The notes under the pieces: generated by a model
The model's database searches: none
The model's input: the letters and a program-made list of their open reading frames with translations, nothing else
Told to the model about the DNA's origin: nothing
Assembly: GCA_018396415.1 (NCBI GenBank)
Contig: JAGTRE010000005.1
Span: forward strand, 35,388 to 88,046
Source of the DNA: Candidatus Bathyarchaeota archaeon
Lineage (GTDB): Archaea > Thermoproteota > Bathyarchaeia > RBG-16-48-13 > JAGTRE01
DNA length: 52,659 bases
Reading direction: 5' to 3'
Part shown: positions 16,169 to 24,554 of the stretch, piece by piece
How the letters are laid out: each line of letters begins with the position of its first letter
Numbering within the stretch: position 1 is the stretch's first letter
Program-made: the position numbers and the translations under genes

Positions 16169-16320
16169 AGCGTCCGGCTCTTAACCGGGTGGTCAGGGGT
16201 TCAAATCCCCTCGGGCCCGCCACTTTTTACCTGCGGCTCCCTAAGAAGTTGGCTGCGAAGCTATTATATACTATAATGTATAAATATACAAAAATATAAT
16301 GATGTATAACATAAGTAAAG

Positions 16321-16338
16321 CACCCTTCCGGAAAGGTG
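16321..16338. promoter_or_regulatory. Palindromic operator-like site upstream of the V4R gene
   Basis: CACCCTTCCGGAAAGGTG is an 18-bp near-perfect palindrome (16 of 18 positions symmetric, centre TTCCGGAA). It lies 32 bp before the V4R start and just downstream of an AT-rich promoter-like stretch (16263-16310) with several TATA-type elements. This position would suit a repressor that blocks transcription. As RNA it could also form a leader hairpin over the CACC/GGUG ends. Confidence 0.5.
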
Positions 16339-16369
16339 TCCCCGTTTTCTAACAAACGAGGGAGAAGCG

Positions 16370-16864
16370 ATGGGGCAAGAAGAGATCGCGCAGGAGACTT
16401 CTAGCTGCACTAAGCTCCTGAAAGATGGTAAAGCTTTCATTATGCGCGTCGTCACTTTCACAGACTTTAAAAAGGTCATGGAGGAGCGTTTCGCCTCTGG
16501 GGCCTTCGCAATCTTTTACGAGCTTGGATTAGGCTGTGGTAGACGCTCATGTCAACGCCTCATGCAGAAATATCCTGATAGGGCTAAGTTGCTCAAAGCC
16601 ATAGCCCGGTATAAGCGGAACGAGCGATGGGGTAAGATAAAATTCGAACTAGATCCAGAAAATGGAACGGGAAAGGTGTTCGTGGCTGAAAGCTTTGAGG
16701 CAAAACAATATGGATCATCTAAACATCCGGTATGCTACTTTTTCAAAGGCTATCTAGAGGGAGCCTTAAGTCAAGCCTTCAATAAACCTTTAAGTGCATC
16801 CGAAATTGAATGCATAGCCAAAGGCGACAAGCAGTGCGTTTTCCAGATAGAGCTGAAATCATAG
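16370..16864 (+). CDS. V4R-domain protein
   Basis: 164 residues. The C-terminal half is a V4R (4-vinyl reductase) domain: ESFEAKQYG, HPVCYFFKGYLEGAL, then ASEIECIAKGDKQCVFQIE with the conserved Cys pair that usually binds zinc. The N-terminal 60 residues include GAFAIFYELGLGCGRRSCQRL, typical of the family. V4R modules bind small hydrophobic ligands and often accompany transcription regulators; here there is no DNA-binding domain. Start ATG 16370 follows GAGGGAGAAG. The upstream palindrome suggests it is regulated. Confidence 0.85.
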   Translation: MGQEEIAQETSSCTKLLKDGKAFIMRVVTFTDFKKVMEERFASGAFAIFYELGLGCGRRSCQRLMQKYPDRAKLLKAIARYKRNERWGKIKFELDPENGTGKVFVAESFEAKQYGSSKHPVCYFFKGYLEGALSQAFNKPLSASEIECIAKGDKQCVFQIELKS

Positions 16865-17044
16865 GGCGGTCAGAAGTAGAGATGTGAAAACCTTTTAGGA
16901 CATTAATTATCAATGGTGCTCTCTCACTTGAAGGACTAAAGCCATCTTCGGTTCAAGATTAATTTTATTGGGTTAGTAAGAAGGAATTTATATTCTCAGA
17001 CGTAGTGGTCGCTCGTTTCTCTACTGGTCAGGAATGGGTAAAAC

Positions 17045-17953
17045 ATGAAGATTGTTCCAATAGCATTTGACAGTCTTGGTACAAGAAGCATGTGTACTTT
17101 CGTCGAAACAGATGATTGCAAAATTCTTGTGGATCCGGGTGTTGCTTTAGCCCCATCGAGATATGGGCTCCCTCCTCATGCTTTTGAATGGCAAAGGTTG
17201 AATGATCATTTCAATAGAATTCAGAAGTACGCGGGGAAGGCTGATGTCATCATAATTACGCACTACCATTACGATCATCATACCGTCAGTGCAACAGGGC
17301 TTTATGAAGATAAGGTCTTGTATATCAAGCATCCAACAGAGTGGATCAATTTTTCCCAGAGGGAGAGGGCCTCTTATTTTTTAAGTGAGATAGGGGGTCG
17401 TCCGAAACGCTTAGAGTGTTCGGATGGAAAGGAATTTCAGCATGGAAAAACGAAGATAAAATTCTCTAACCCAGTATGCCATGGTACTAATCCACGGTTA
17501 GGGTATGTTACCGAGGTAAGTATCAGCTGTGGTGGAGAGAAAATCCTTTTCACATCTGATGTGGAAGGGCCATCATTACCTGATCAAACTCAATTCATAC
17601 TGGGCGAAAAGCCGGATATTGTCATTTTAGACGGACCTATGACCTATATGCTCGGATTTCGCTATTCATGGAAAAGTCTACAGATATCAATTGAGAACAT
17701 GGTAAAGATCATTCGGGAAACGCCAGCCCACACCCTCATGCTAGAGCATCATTTTATACGTGATCTTCAATATAAATCACGGATCAAGCCTGTTTACGAT
17801 GTCGCAGGAGATAAAGGGGTTAAAGTTATAACAGCTGCGGAGTACCTCGGATGTTCTGTTGAGATGCTTGAAGCCAGAAGGCGAGAGCTTTACAAAAAAT
17901 ATCCTCAAGCTAAATCGACAGAGGCTGGCTGGAAAGTCGTTTTCGAGGAATAA
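17045..17953 (+). CDS. UPF0282 family metallo-beta-lactamase-fold protein
   Basis: 302 residues. The N-terminus PIAFDSLGTRSMCTFVET, with VDPGVALAPSRYGLPP, is characteristic of archaeal UPF0282. The metal site is THYHYDHHT (HxHxDH), a downstream SNPVCHG, the SDVEGP Asp and the terminal LEHHF. The substrate is unknown; related folds include nucleases and phosphodiesterases. 302 residues is normal. It stands alone between the V4R and trm5 genes, all on the plus strand, with spacers over 100 bp. Confidence 0.9.
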   Translation: MKIVPIAFDSLGTRSMCTFVETDDCKILVDPGVALAPSRYGLPPHAFEWQRLNDHFNRIQKYAGKADVIIITHYHYDHHTVSATGLYEDKVLYIKHPTEWINFSQRERASYFLSEIGGRPKRLECSDGKEFQHGKTKIKFSNPVCHGTNPRLGYVTEVSISCGGEKILFTSDVEGPSLPDQTQFILGEKPDIVILDGPMTYMLGFRYSWKSLQISIENMVKIIRETPAHTLMLEHHFIRDLQYKSRIKPVYDVAGDKGVKVITAAEYLGCSVEMLEARRRELYKKYPQAKSTEAGWKVVFEE

Positions 17954-18077
17954 TTTTTCACTTATTTGTGCAACAGATATTCAAACTTGCATAAGACTAT
18001 ACCTGAATGAGAATGAAACTTCCTCCTAACTAATGGCAACCAAAAGCATAATTCCTCCCATTCACTAGGTTTTTGCA

Positions 18078-19145
18078 ATGCCACGATCAACATGTTTGTC
18101 TGTTCCCAAGAGGTTTGCGGAAGCCGTGCTTTTAGCATCGAGGGCCCTAGCTTTAGTTGATAATAGCCTAGCGGTTAAGCGTGTTGGAGAATACGTGCTT
18201 ATCCCATTGCTTCGGGCGCCTAGCCCTAGAGAAATTGATAATTTGAAAAGTAAGTTTATGGACATCACTATTTCGGTTGAAGATTTTGAACCGATAGCGA
18301 AACGCCCAAAGTCTTTAATTGAATTGCTTGAAGAAAAGCTTCCTCCATATCTTATTTCGAGTTTACCGAGATCTTACGACATAGTTGGGGATATCGCAAT
18401 TCTTGAAATCCCTCCAGAACTTGAAAACTATAAAGACCTGATTGGAGAGGCTGTGTTAACCTTACATAAAAATGTCCGGACAGTCCTCGCAAAGGCGAGT
18501 AGCATCCAAGGGGCTTTTCGAACTCGTGAACTTACAATCATCGCTGGAGATCGAAAGACGGAGACAACTCATCGAGAGCATGGATGTGTTTACCACATGG
18601 ATCTATCCAAAGTTTACTTTAGTCCACGACTTGCATATGAGCGTAATCGTGTGGCTTTGCAAGTCCAAGAGAACGAGACTGTTATCGACATGTTCGCAGG
18701 GGTTGGACCCTTCTCGGTCTTAATAGCGAAAAGGCATCGAAACATCAAGGTTTATGCCATTGACATAAATCCTGAGGCAGTGAGGTATTTGAAGTTAAAC
18801 ATCGTGGCTAATGGTGTTCAAGATAAGGTGTTTCCGTTGCAGGGAGATGCTAGGGTGTTAATTAAGGAGAAACTCAGGGGGGTTGCTAATCGTGTAATTA
18901 TGAATTTGCCGGCTGAGGCTATAGCCTACATTGATGTCGCTTGTGAGGCATTGTCATCTGAGGGAGGAATTATTCATTTTTATGAGTTTGCCTCGGAACC
19001 GAATCCATTGGAGAGTGTACGAGCTCGGCTGATCGAAGCTGTAAGCAAATCTGGTAGAAGGGTGCAAGCTATCACTAATATTAGGTTAGTGAAGCCGACG
19101 GCTCCTCGGGAGTGGCAAGTAGCTATAGATTCAATTATTCGTTGA
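18078..19145 (+). CDS. trm5: tRNA (guanine37-N1)-methyltransferase
   Basis: Forms m1G37, which prevents frameshifting and is the substrate for wyosine synthesis by Taw1. 355 residues: N-terminal D1 domain (about 1-60; CLSVPKRFAEAVL, EYVLIPLLR), a linker D2 domain with SYDIVGDIAILEIP, then the Rossmann catalytic domain with DMFAGVGPFSVLIA, IDINPEAVRYLKLN and NLPAEAIAY. Presence of D1 points to the Trm5b-like form, which checks the tRNA elbow. The 3' end overlaps the convergent DUF371 gene by 11 bp. Confidence 0.93.
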   Translation: MPRSTCLSVPKRFAEAVLLASRALALVDNSLAVKRVGEYVLIPLLRAPSPREIDNLKSKFMDITISVEDFEPIAKRPKSLIELLEEKLPPYLISSLPRSYDIVGDIAILEIPPELENYKDLIGEAVLTLHKNVRTVLAKASSIQGAFRTRELTIIAGDRKTETTHREHGCVYHMDLSKVYFSPRLAYERNRVALQVQENETVIDMFAGVGPFSVLIAKRHRNIKVYAIDINPEAVRYLKLNIVANGVQDKVFPLQGDARVLIKEKLRGVANRVIMNLPAEAIAYIDVACEALSSEGGIIHFYEFASEPNPLESVRARLIEAVSKSGRRVQAITNIRLVKPTAPREWQVAIDSIIR

Positions 19146-19566
19146 CTTCAGCAATTAGTGTAATAACAATCATTTGGTTGGGATTTTGCAGTGCTACTAC
19201 AAATTCGCGTGAGAGATCACAAGCTCCTTTGTTTGAGTGGATGCATAGGGTTCGATTGCAGACATAATTGCTTTTTCTAATAACGAGATCGTTTGGATGG
19301 CGGAAAGTAAGTTTGGAGCTTCCCTGACCCCTGAGGACCTCTTCTTTATGATTAACTTTCATAATCACGGTAATAGTGGCATCGTCGCGGCTAGCTATCT
19401 CTTTAAATCTGGGGGTTAGATTAAGTGCTCCCTTAGAAGCCTTAACTGCGACAATACAGTCTCCCCTCTTAGTTAGTTGTTCATCCTTTGTAATCGCGAG
19501 TGTTGTTCGATGGGTTGCTTGAATATTTGGATTACCAAAAGCTTGAATTTCCTCGACAACCCTCAT
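19135..19566 (-). CDS. DUF371 family protein
   Basis: 143 residues with strong DUF371 features: EEIQAFGNPNIQATHRTTLAITKDEQLTKRGDCI, then VLRGQGSSKLTFRHPNDLVIRKSNYVCNRTLCIHSNKGACDL. The family is a beta-rich archaeal protein of unknown role. The frame can be read from 19647, but that would overlap the divergent pcm start; ATG at 19566 matches where homologues begin. Confidence 0.88.
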   Translation of the reverse strand: MRVVEEIQAFGNPNIQATHRTTLAITKDEQLTKRGDCIVAVKASKGALNLTPRFKEIASRDDATITVIMKVNHKEEVLRGQGSSKLTFRHPNDLVIRKSNYVCNRTLCIHSNKGACDLSREFVVALQNPNQMIVITLIAEVNE

Positions 19567-19618
19567 ATAAGAGCCTGCCTTAAGTTGAACCTGTAGATTC
19601 ACCTTTTTAAATAATGGT

Positions 19619-20311
19619 ATGGAAAAGGTTATGGCTAAAGATTTCAAGGAGCAGCGTGATCGCGTAATAGATGCTCTGATTGCCCAGGGGATACTTTGTT
19701 CTCCTTCTGTAATCTCGGCTATGCGTGCAGTTCCGCGTGAAGAGTTTATTCCGAAAAATCTTCGAGATTACGCGTATGTTGATACTCCTCTGCCTATAGG
19801 CTATGGGCAGACCATATCCGCAATTCATATGGTAGCAATGATGTGTGAAGCACTGGACCTAAAGCCAGGTCATAAGGTTCTGGAAGTTGGGGCAGGAAGT
19901 GGCTACCATGCCGCTGTGGTTGCAGAGATTGTTGCGCCGAAGGGGGCAAGTGAATTGGGGCATGTTTACACAATTGAGGTTGTTCCGAAGTTGGTGGAGT
20001 TTGCTCGGAGTAATTTAGAGCGAGCGGGTTACGGTAGTAGAGTGACGGTATGCTACGGTGATGGATCGAAGGGGCATCCATCGGCGGCGCCGTATGACCG
20101 TGTATTTGTGACGGCTGCGGCTCCTAGTATTCCTAACCCTTTGATTGAGCAGCTCAAGCCGGGCGGGTTATTGGTAATTCCTGTGGGAGGATTACACTTG
20201 TTCCAGAGCCTTTTATTGGTTGAGAAGGGTTTGAATGGGAAGACCTCGGTCAAGAACCTAGGTGGTGTTGCATTTGTTCCGTTGGTTGGAGAATATGGTT
20301 GGAAGCCTTAG
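19619..20311 (+). CDS. pcm: Protein-L-isoaspartate O-methyltransferase
   Basis: Repairs isoaspartyl damage in proteins using SAM. 230 residues with RAVPREEFIP, AYVDTPLPIGYGQTISAIHMVAMM (the family's GxGQTIS substrate loop), the motif I EVGAGSGYHAAVVAEI, a GDGSKGHPSAAPYDRVFVTAA block and PGGLLVIPVG. Complete and of normal length. The start ATG 19619 is 53 bp from the divergent DUF371 start. It converges on the FEN1 gene with a 4-bp overlap. Confidence 0.95.
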   Translation: MEKVMAKDFKEQRDRVIDALIAQGILCSPSVISAMRAVPREEFIPKNLRDYAYVDTPLPIGYGQTISAIHMVAMMCEALDLKPGHKVLEVGAGSGYHAAVVAEIVAPKGASELGHVYTIEVVPKLVEFARSNLERAGYGSRVTVCYGDGSKGHPSAAPYDRVFVTAAAPSIPNPLIEQLKPGGLLVIPVGGLHLFQSLLLVEKGLNGKTSVKNLGGVAFVPLVGEYGWKP

Positions 20312-21339
20312 TTTAACCAGCCTTCTAGCGTTACTTTTCCTTTGGCTTCCTTAATCCCTGCAGTTGCTTTCTCGAGGGCAACGCGCACTCGTTCCTCGGA
20401 AAAGTCTCTTTCACGACAAAGAAAATCTATTATTCCTGTAATGTCAGGTGGCTTCCATTTGAGTTGGTAGACATCAGTAACCGTGGGTTTTAGGAAAATC
20501 GATCGTATCTGATCTATTTTTATATCGTCACATGCCTCTCCGATCTTAGGTAAAATCTTTTCAAGGCTTCCGTGTTCTTTCACGAGTTTGAGCGCGGTTT
20601 TTGGGCCAATCCCCTTAATGCCAGGGTTATAGTCAGTTCCAATTAATATTCCAATGTCTACAAGTAACTCTCTCGTAATATTTAACTCAGAGAGAACTTG
20701 GTTAAGTTCAACTACTTCTGGGACAACTTCGATGTAGACATTTTTTCTCGGCAGTTTCCTTCTTCCGCTGATTGTAATATTGCGAACAAGTCTTGGGGCT
20801 CCAAATAACAATGAATCATAATCTTGACTTGCGGCAGCCCATACGTCTCCTTTTGCAGCCATATGGGCTGCTTGCGCTTCTCCCTCTGAGGGAGCTTGAA
20901 TCCAAGGTATTCCCATAAGATCTAGCAGGTGTGTAGCATCCTCAACCATATAGTCTTTAAGTTGAGCGGTTACTTGGGCGTAGCGTCTTGCTTCTTCTAT
21001 CGCCCCTCTCTTCAAGGCGTCTTCGTATTTTATTAGGGCTTCTTCCTTAACCTTGGTTCTTCGTTTTATCTCCATTTCTTTTAATGAGGGGGGTTCGCCG
21101 TCGAAGACGTAGACTAGCTTAATTTCTTTTTCCATGAGATTTGCGTTCCGGTAGAATAAACCGCTGAGGTGACTAGTTACTCGGCCCTGTTTATCCATTA
21201 ATGGGGTGCCATCTGGTTGGCGAATAATGGAAAGGAATTGGTAAAGGGTGTTATAGGCATCGATCGCTATGATCTTGTTGGACAGCTGGTCTAATGAAAT
21301 TTCCCTTCGGGAGACTATGTCCTTAAGATCAACTCCCAA
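20308..21339 (-). CDS. fen: Flap endonuclease 1
   Basis: Structure-specific 5' flap nuclease of Okazaki maturation and repair. 343 residues: N-terminal IAIDAYNTLYQFL with the first metal Asp, VYVFDGEPP, IPWIQAPSEGEAQAAHMA and AAASQDYDSLLFG acidic residues, then the H3TH region IGTDYNPGIKGIGPKTALKLV. The C-terminus TLEGWLN resembles a reduced PCNA-interaction box. Start TTG at 21339 immediately after the upstream winged-helix gene. Operon with that gene and cdc48. Confidence 0.96.
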   Translation of the reverse strand: MGVDLKDIVSRREISLDQLSNKIIAIDAYNTLYQFLSIIRQPDGTPLMDKQGRVTSHLSGLFYRNANLMEKEIKLVYVFDGEPPSLKEMEIKRRTKVKEEALIKYEDALKRGAIEEARRYAQVTAQLKDYMVEDATHLLDLMGIPWIQAPSEGEAQAAHMAAKGDVWAAASQDYDSLLFGAPRLVRNITISGRRKLPRKNVYIEVVPEVVELNQVLSELNITRELLVDIGILIGTDYNPGIKGIGPKTALKLVKEHGSLEKILPKIGEACDDIKIDQIRSIFLKPTVTDVYQLKWKPPDITGIIDFLCRERDFSEERVRVALEKATAGIKEAKGKVTLEGWLN

Positions 21340-21603
21340 TTAACTTGCTCCTTCTTTTTTCCAAGGCTTTCCTATTAGTTCAATACGTTTTTTTGCTTTA
21401 GTTAAGCTGGTTACTTGAATTATTCCTTCAATTTCTAACTTCATCAATGCTTTATTGAAAGCTTTGTAGCTTATATCTTCGTATAAGTCCTTAAGTGCCT
21501 TGTAGAGCTCTGTATCAGTTATGGCTCCCTGCTTTTTATTCAACAACTCAACTATTACAGTGTGTAGTGGGAGCGTTCCTCTATATCGTGGCAAGTATGT
21601 CAC
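21340..21603 (-). CDS. Small winged-helix protein
   Basis: 87 residues. After PRYRGTLPLHTVIVELLNKKQGAITDTELYKAL comes a helix-turn-helix-like pair of helices, then EGIIQVTSLTKAKKRIEL, the beta wing. No enzymatic motif. It is placed directly between cdc48 (14-bp gap) and fen (no gap), so it is probably cotranscribed with both. A role in replication or protein quality control cannot be assigned. Confidence 0.75.
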   Translation of the reverse strand: MTYLPRYRGTLPLHTVIVELLNKKQGAITDTELYKALKDLYEDISYKAFNKALMKLEIEGIIQVTSLTKAKKRIELIGKPWKKEGAS

Positions 21604-21617
21604 CTTTTATCGCTAGA

Positions 21618-23804
21618 TTAAGCTACTGGCGGAGGCAAGGGAGCTCTCTCTGTACGTTTGAACTGTTGGGCGAAACTTTGATACCACGTTTCCATATCGG
21701 CGGTGATGCTTGGCCCTATCTTCTCCAATGCTTTTTTGAAATCGTCAAAGGTAACCTCTTTTGACTCTGGGTTTCTTCGAAGGGCATTCATAGCTGCTTC
21801 GCGGCATAAGGCCTCAATGTCTGCACCTGAATAATTTTTCGTGTTTCGTGCTAGCGTAGCTAGATCGACATCTTTAGCTATAGGCATGTTCCTAGTATAA
21901 ATTTGGAAGATTTGAAGCCTTGTTTTTTCATCGGGTGCTGGAACATAGATTAACCGGTCATATCTTCCCGGTCTAAGCACTGCTGGGTCAAGTATGTCGG
22001 GGCGATTGGTTGCAGCGATAACTACGATATTCTCTAACGCTATAATTCCATCCATTTCAGTTAGAAGTTGGCTGATAACCCGTTCGGTGACTCCGGAATC
22101 CGCGTAGCCAAGCCCCCTCCGCGGAACGATTGAATCAAATTCGTCAAAGAAGATAACGGCTGGTGACGCTGTTCTAGCTTTTCTGAAAACTTCGCGAATA
22201 GCCTTTTCAGATTCTCCGACCCATTTGCTGAAAATCTCCGGACCTTTAATGGTAATGAAATTTGCTTCACTCTCGGTTGCTACAGCCCTCGCGAGGAGGG
22301 TTTTTCCACATCCTGGCGGACCATAAAGAAGGATTCCTTTAGGCGGTCTAATTCCCATTCGCTCAAACAATTCGGGGCGTTTGAGGGGCCACTCAACTGC
22401 TTCTCGGAGCTGTTGTTTTACCTCATCAAGGCCGCCGATATCGTCCCAGTGAATGCTAGGGACCTCAATATATACTTCCCGCATCGCAGTGGGGGTGATC
22501 TCTCGGTATGCGGCTGTAAAGTCCTCCATTTTCACTTCCATTTTCTCCAATATCTGCGGTGGAATTCGCTCCTCTTCGAGATTAATTTCCGGCAGGTAGC
22601 GGCGTAAAGCCTTCATGGCAGCCTCACGGCAAAGTGCAGCTAAATCGGCTCCGGTGTAGCCATGTGTAACTTCCGATAGTTTTTTGAGGTCTACGTCCTG
22701 TGCTAGGGGCATTCCCCGGGTGTGAATTTGGAGAATCTCATATCTACCTTGTTTATCGGGTACTCCGATCTCAATTTCTCGGTCAAACCGTCCAGGTCTC
22801 CTGAGAGCTGGGTCAAGGATTCCTTGCATATTCGTTGCACCGACAACGATTACGTTACCCCTTGTTTCAAGTCCATCCATTAGAGCGAGGAGTTGAGCTA
22901 CAACTCGGCGCTCAACTTCTCCGGTGACTTCCTCTCGTTTCGGAGCGATGGCGTCAATTTCGTCGATGAAAATTATGCTTGGGGAACTCTCTTGCGCTTT
23001 CTGAAAGATTTCACGGAGTCTGGCCTCAGATTCCCCGTAGAATTTGCTCATGATTTCTGGACCATTAATTGAAAAGAAGTTAGCATCAGACTCGTTTGCC
23101 ACGGCCTTTGCGAGGAGGGTTTTTCCACATCCTGGCGGACCATAAAGAAGCACTCCCTTAGGTGGTTCGATGCCTAGTCTTTGGAATAGCTCGGGGTGCC
23201 GTAATGGGAGTTCAACCATCTCCCGTATTCTCTGAATTTCCTCATGGAGGCCTCCTATGTCTTCATAAGTGGTTTTGGGGATTCCTCGTTTCTCTGGTGT
23301 TGGTTCACCCATAACTTGCAATACGGTTGCATCGGAGATCTTTACCACACCATGCGGTCTAGTCCGCGTTACGATTAGGGGGATAGCGCTGCCTAAGATA
23401 GTCAAAAAAACTGTATCACCCTCAACGAGTGGGATCTCTGTCAAACGGCTCTTGACAAAGTTTGTGAAATCTTCGTCAACGTTCAAACGCATATCTACAG
23501 GAGCAAGGACAACATTCTGGGCTTCTTTAACTTCAGCTTTCTTAATTGTCACGAATTCGTTAATTGCTACCCCAGCATTCTTACGGATTAGTCCGTCGAT
23601 CCGAATTATGCCCTGCCCCTGATCCTCCGGATAGGCTGGCCACCCAACTGCTGAAGTGCTTCTTTTTCCGCGGATCTCGATTACATCGCCAGCAGAGATG
23701 CCAAGTAGCTCCATAGCTTCATTGTCGATTCTGGCTTTGCCCCGACCTACATCGCGTTGCCTGGCCTCTGCAACTCTTAATTGAATCTCCTTCGCGTTGG
23801 TCAT
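21618..23804 (-). CDS. CDC48/VAT-type AAA+ ATPase
   Basis: 728 residues, the archaeal p97/VAT segregase that unfolds substrates for the proteasome. N domain (about 1-180: double-psi barrel [19 protein letters not shown], then [14 protein letters not shown]), D1 with Walker A GPPGCGKT near 221 and [10 protein letters not shown], and D2 with GPPGCGKT near 495 and [10 protein letters not shown]. Arginine fingers [11 protein letters not shown] and [11 protein letters not shown] are both present. The tail is short and lacks an obvious HbYX proteasome-docking end (it finishes in PLPPPVA). Start ATG 23804 behind GAGGGTG. First gene of the operon with the winged-helix gene and fen. Confidence 0.97.
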   Translation of the reverse strand: MTNAKEIQLRVAEARQRDVGRGKARIDNEAMELLGISAGDVIEIRGKRSTSAVGWPAYPEDQGQGIIRIDGLIRKNAGVAINEFVTIKKAEVKEAQNVVLAPVDMRLNVDEDFTNFVKSRLTEIPLVEGDTVFLTILGSAIPLIVTRTRPHGVVKISDATVLQVMGEPTPEKRGIPKTTYEDIGGLHEEIQRIREMVELPLRHPELFQRLGIEPPKGVLLYGPPGCGKTLLAKAVANESDANFFSINGPEIMSKFYGESEARLREIFQKAQESSPSIIFIDEIDAIAPKREEVTGEVERRVVAQLLALMDGLETRGNVIVVGATNMQGILDPALRRPGRFDREIEIGVPDKQGRYEILQIHTRGMPLAQDVDLKKLSEVTHGYTGADLAALCREAAMKALRRYLPEINLEEERIPPQILEKMEVKMEDFTAAYREITPTAMREVYIEVPSIHWDDIGGLDEVKQQLREAVEWPLKRPELFERMGIRPPKGILLYGPPGCGKTLLARAVATESEANFITIKGPEIFSKWVGESEKAIREVFRKARTASPAVIFFDEFDSIVPRRGLGYADSGVTERVISQLLTEMDGIIALENIVVIAATNRPDILDPAVLRPGRYDRLIYVPAPDEKTRLQIFQIYTRNMPIAKDVDLATLARNTKNYSGADIEALCREAAMNALRRNPESKEVTFDDFKKALEKIGPSITADMETWYQSFAQQFKRTERAPLPPPVA
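22291..22331. repeat. 41-bp exact repeat, copy in D2 of cdc48
   Basis: This Walker-A-coding tract is identical base for base to 23110-23150 in the D1 module, including all synonymous positions over 13 codons. The flanks diverge at once. It indicates recent intragenic gene conversion between the two AAA modules. Confidence 0.9.
23110..23150. repeat. 41-bp exact repeat, copy in D1 of cdc48
   Basis: Partner of the tract at 22291-22331, in the same orientation and about 820 bp away. It covers the Walker A loop of the D1 module. Confidence 0.9.
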
Positions 23805-23947
23805 AATGCACCCTCTCTTTCAAATTAACTATAATGTTTATGAATGTTATGCGCAAATCTTCCTAATGTATTTGTTAGGCAAATCGTATTTCAAAGTCGA
23901 GAACTATTACAGCGATATTTAAACTTTAGATTGGATTAACAAATCAT

Positions 23948-24217
23948 CTAAATCCGTCTAACCATTACAACCTCAACTTCACTTACATCGTTGATCTTTC
24001 TGATTTTTTCCTCAACCAGCTCTAACTCGCCGCTTTTTTCTTCTGGAATGATTATATGGGCAATTAACGCAACGAGACCGAAGGCTATTGGTTCTTCATC
24101 AAATCTATAAACTGAAGCATCAGAAGGGAGGCTTTTCATCACTTCTTTTTTTAAATTCTCCAAGTCGACGGTGACATCTGAAGGAAAGATCTTGATTGTC
24201 GCTACAACCCTAGCCAT
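23948..24217 (-). CDS. ef1b: Translation elongation factor aEF-1 beta
   Basis: Guanine-nucleotide exchange factor for aEF-1A. 89 residues: VVATIKIFPSDVTVDLENLKKEV, then EEPIAFGLVALIAHIIIPEEK and the C-terminal KIRKINDVSEVEVVMVRRI. The ferredoxin-like fold and size match archaeal EF-1B exactly. Start ATG 24217 follows GGAGAGGTT. In many archaea the gene is directly preceded by a 60-residue zinc-ribbon gene; here that gene is 2.3 kb upstream (26501-26686), with a decayed segment in between. Confidence 0.95.
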   Translation of the reverse strand: MARVVATIKIFPSDVTVDLENLKKEVMKSLPSDASVYRFDEEPIAFGLVALIAHIIIPEEKSGELELVEEKIRKINDVSEVEVVMVRRI

Positions 24218-24230
24218 GCTAACCTCTCCA

Positions 24231-24257
24231 TCATGGTCCCTTGAAACCGCGTTTGCA
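24231..24257 (-). pseudogene. Leftover 3' end of the zinc-ribbon gene next to ef1b
   Basis: Fourteen bases before the ef1b start the minus strand reads CKRGFKGP then TGA. The intact zinc-ribbon gene at 26501-26686 ends CPKCGFMGP then stop. Seven of nine positions including the stop agree or are conservative, although the codons differ. It looks like the original gene tail, left behind when DNA inserted into the 3' end. The match is short, so chance cannot be excluded. Confidence 0.5.
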
Positions 24258-24284
24258 CAGCATTATAGCGATATATGTTGATAA

Positions 24285-24389
24285 AAGTTCTCCCACAAAC
24301 TTCCCCTTGGTGATCTCTACTTCTACATGGATGCGAACCGGGACTACAGCTTCAAGATCCTTTCTGACCTGGCGGTTCAATTTGGTTAA
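24285..24389 (+). pseudogene. Protein fragment of unknown family in decayed segment
   Basis: A 34-residue stop-to-stop frame reads KFSHKLPLGDLYFYM, then DANRDYSFKILSDLAVQFG. It has no proper start codon in place but the second half looks like a genuine amphipathic protein segment. I do not recognise the family. It is probably the end of a gene lost when the surrounding segment decayed. From here to 24554 I see only another short minus-strand frame (MEIKQAKSNF...) and no gene. Confidence 0.35.
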
Positions 24390-24554
24390 GAGGTTTGCTT
24401 TTTCTTTTCATTAAGAAGAAAATCTGAGAGAATTGTGTTCGACAGAAAGGGGCTACTAATTGGCTTGAAGTTGCTTTTCGCTTGTTTTATTTCCATCGAA
24501 AAATGTCCTCTACTTTGTTTCAGCTTCAGCTCCGAGAATAAGGACTAATCAAGA

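Larger units (their letters stand above)
16093..16222 (+). tRNA. tRNA-Lys(CTT) with two D-arm introns, CCA encoded
   Basis: Acceptor GGGCCCG pairs with CGGGCCC (16212-16218), followed by G and an encoded CCA (16220-16222). Anticodon arm TCCGG-CTCTTAA-CCGGG puts CTT at 16180-16182. T arm AGGGG-TTCAAAT-CCCCT is perfect. The D arm is split: only removal of 16110-16142 and 16149-16168 restores GCTC-AGTCAGGTA-GAGC with G18G19. The mature 77-nt tRNA (including CCA) is then entirely canonical. Exon 2 is only six nucleotides (AGGTAG, 16143-16148). Confidence 0.95.
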
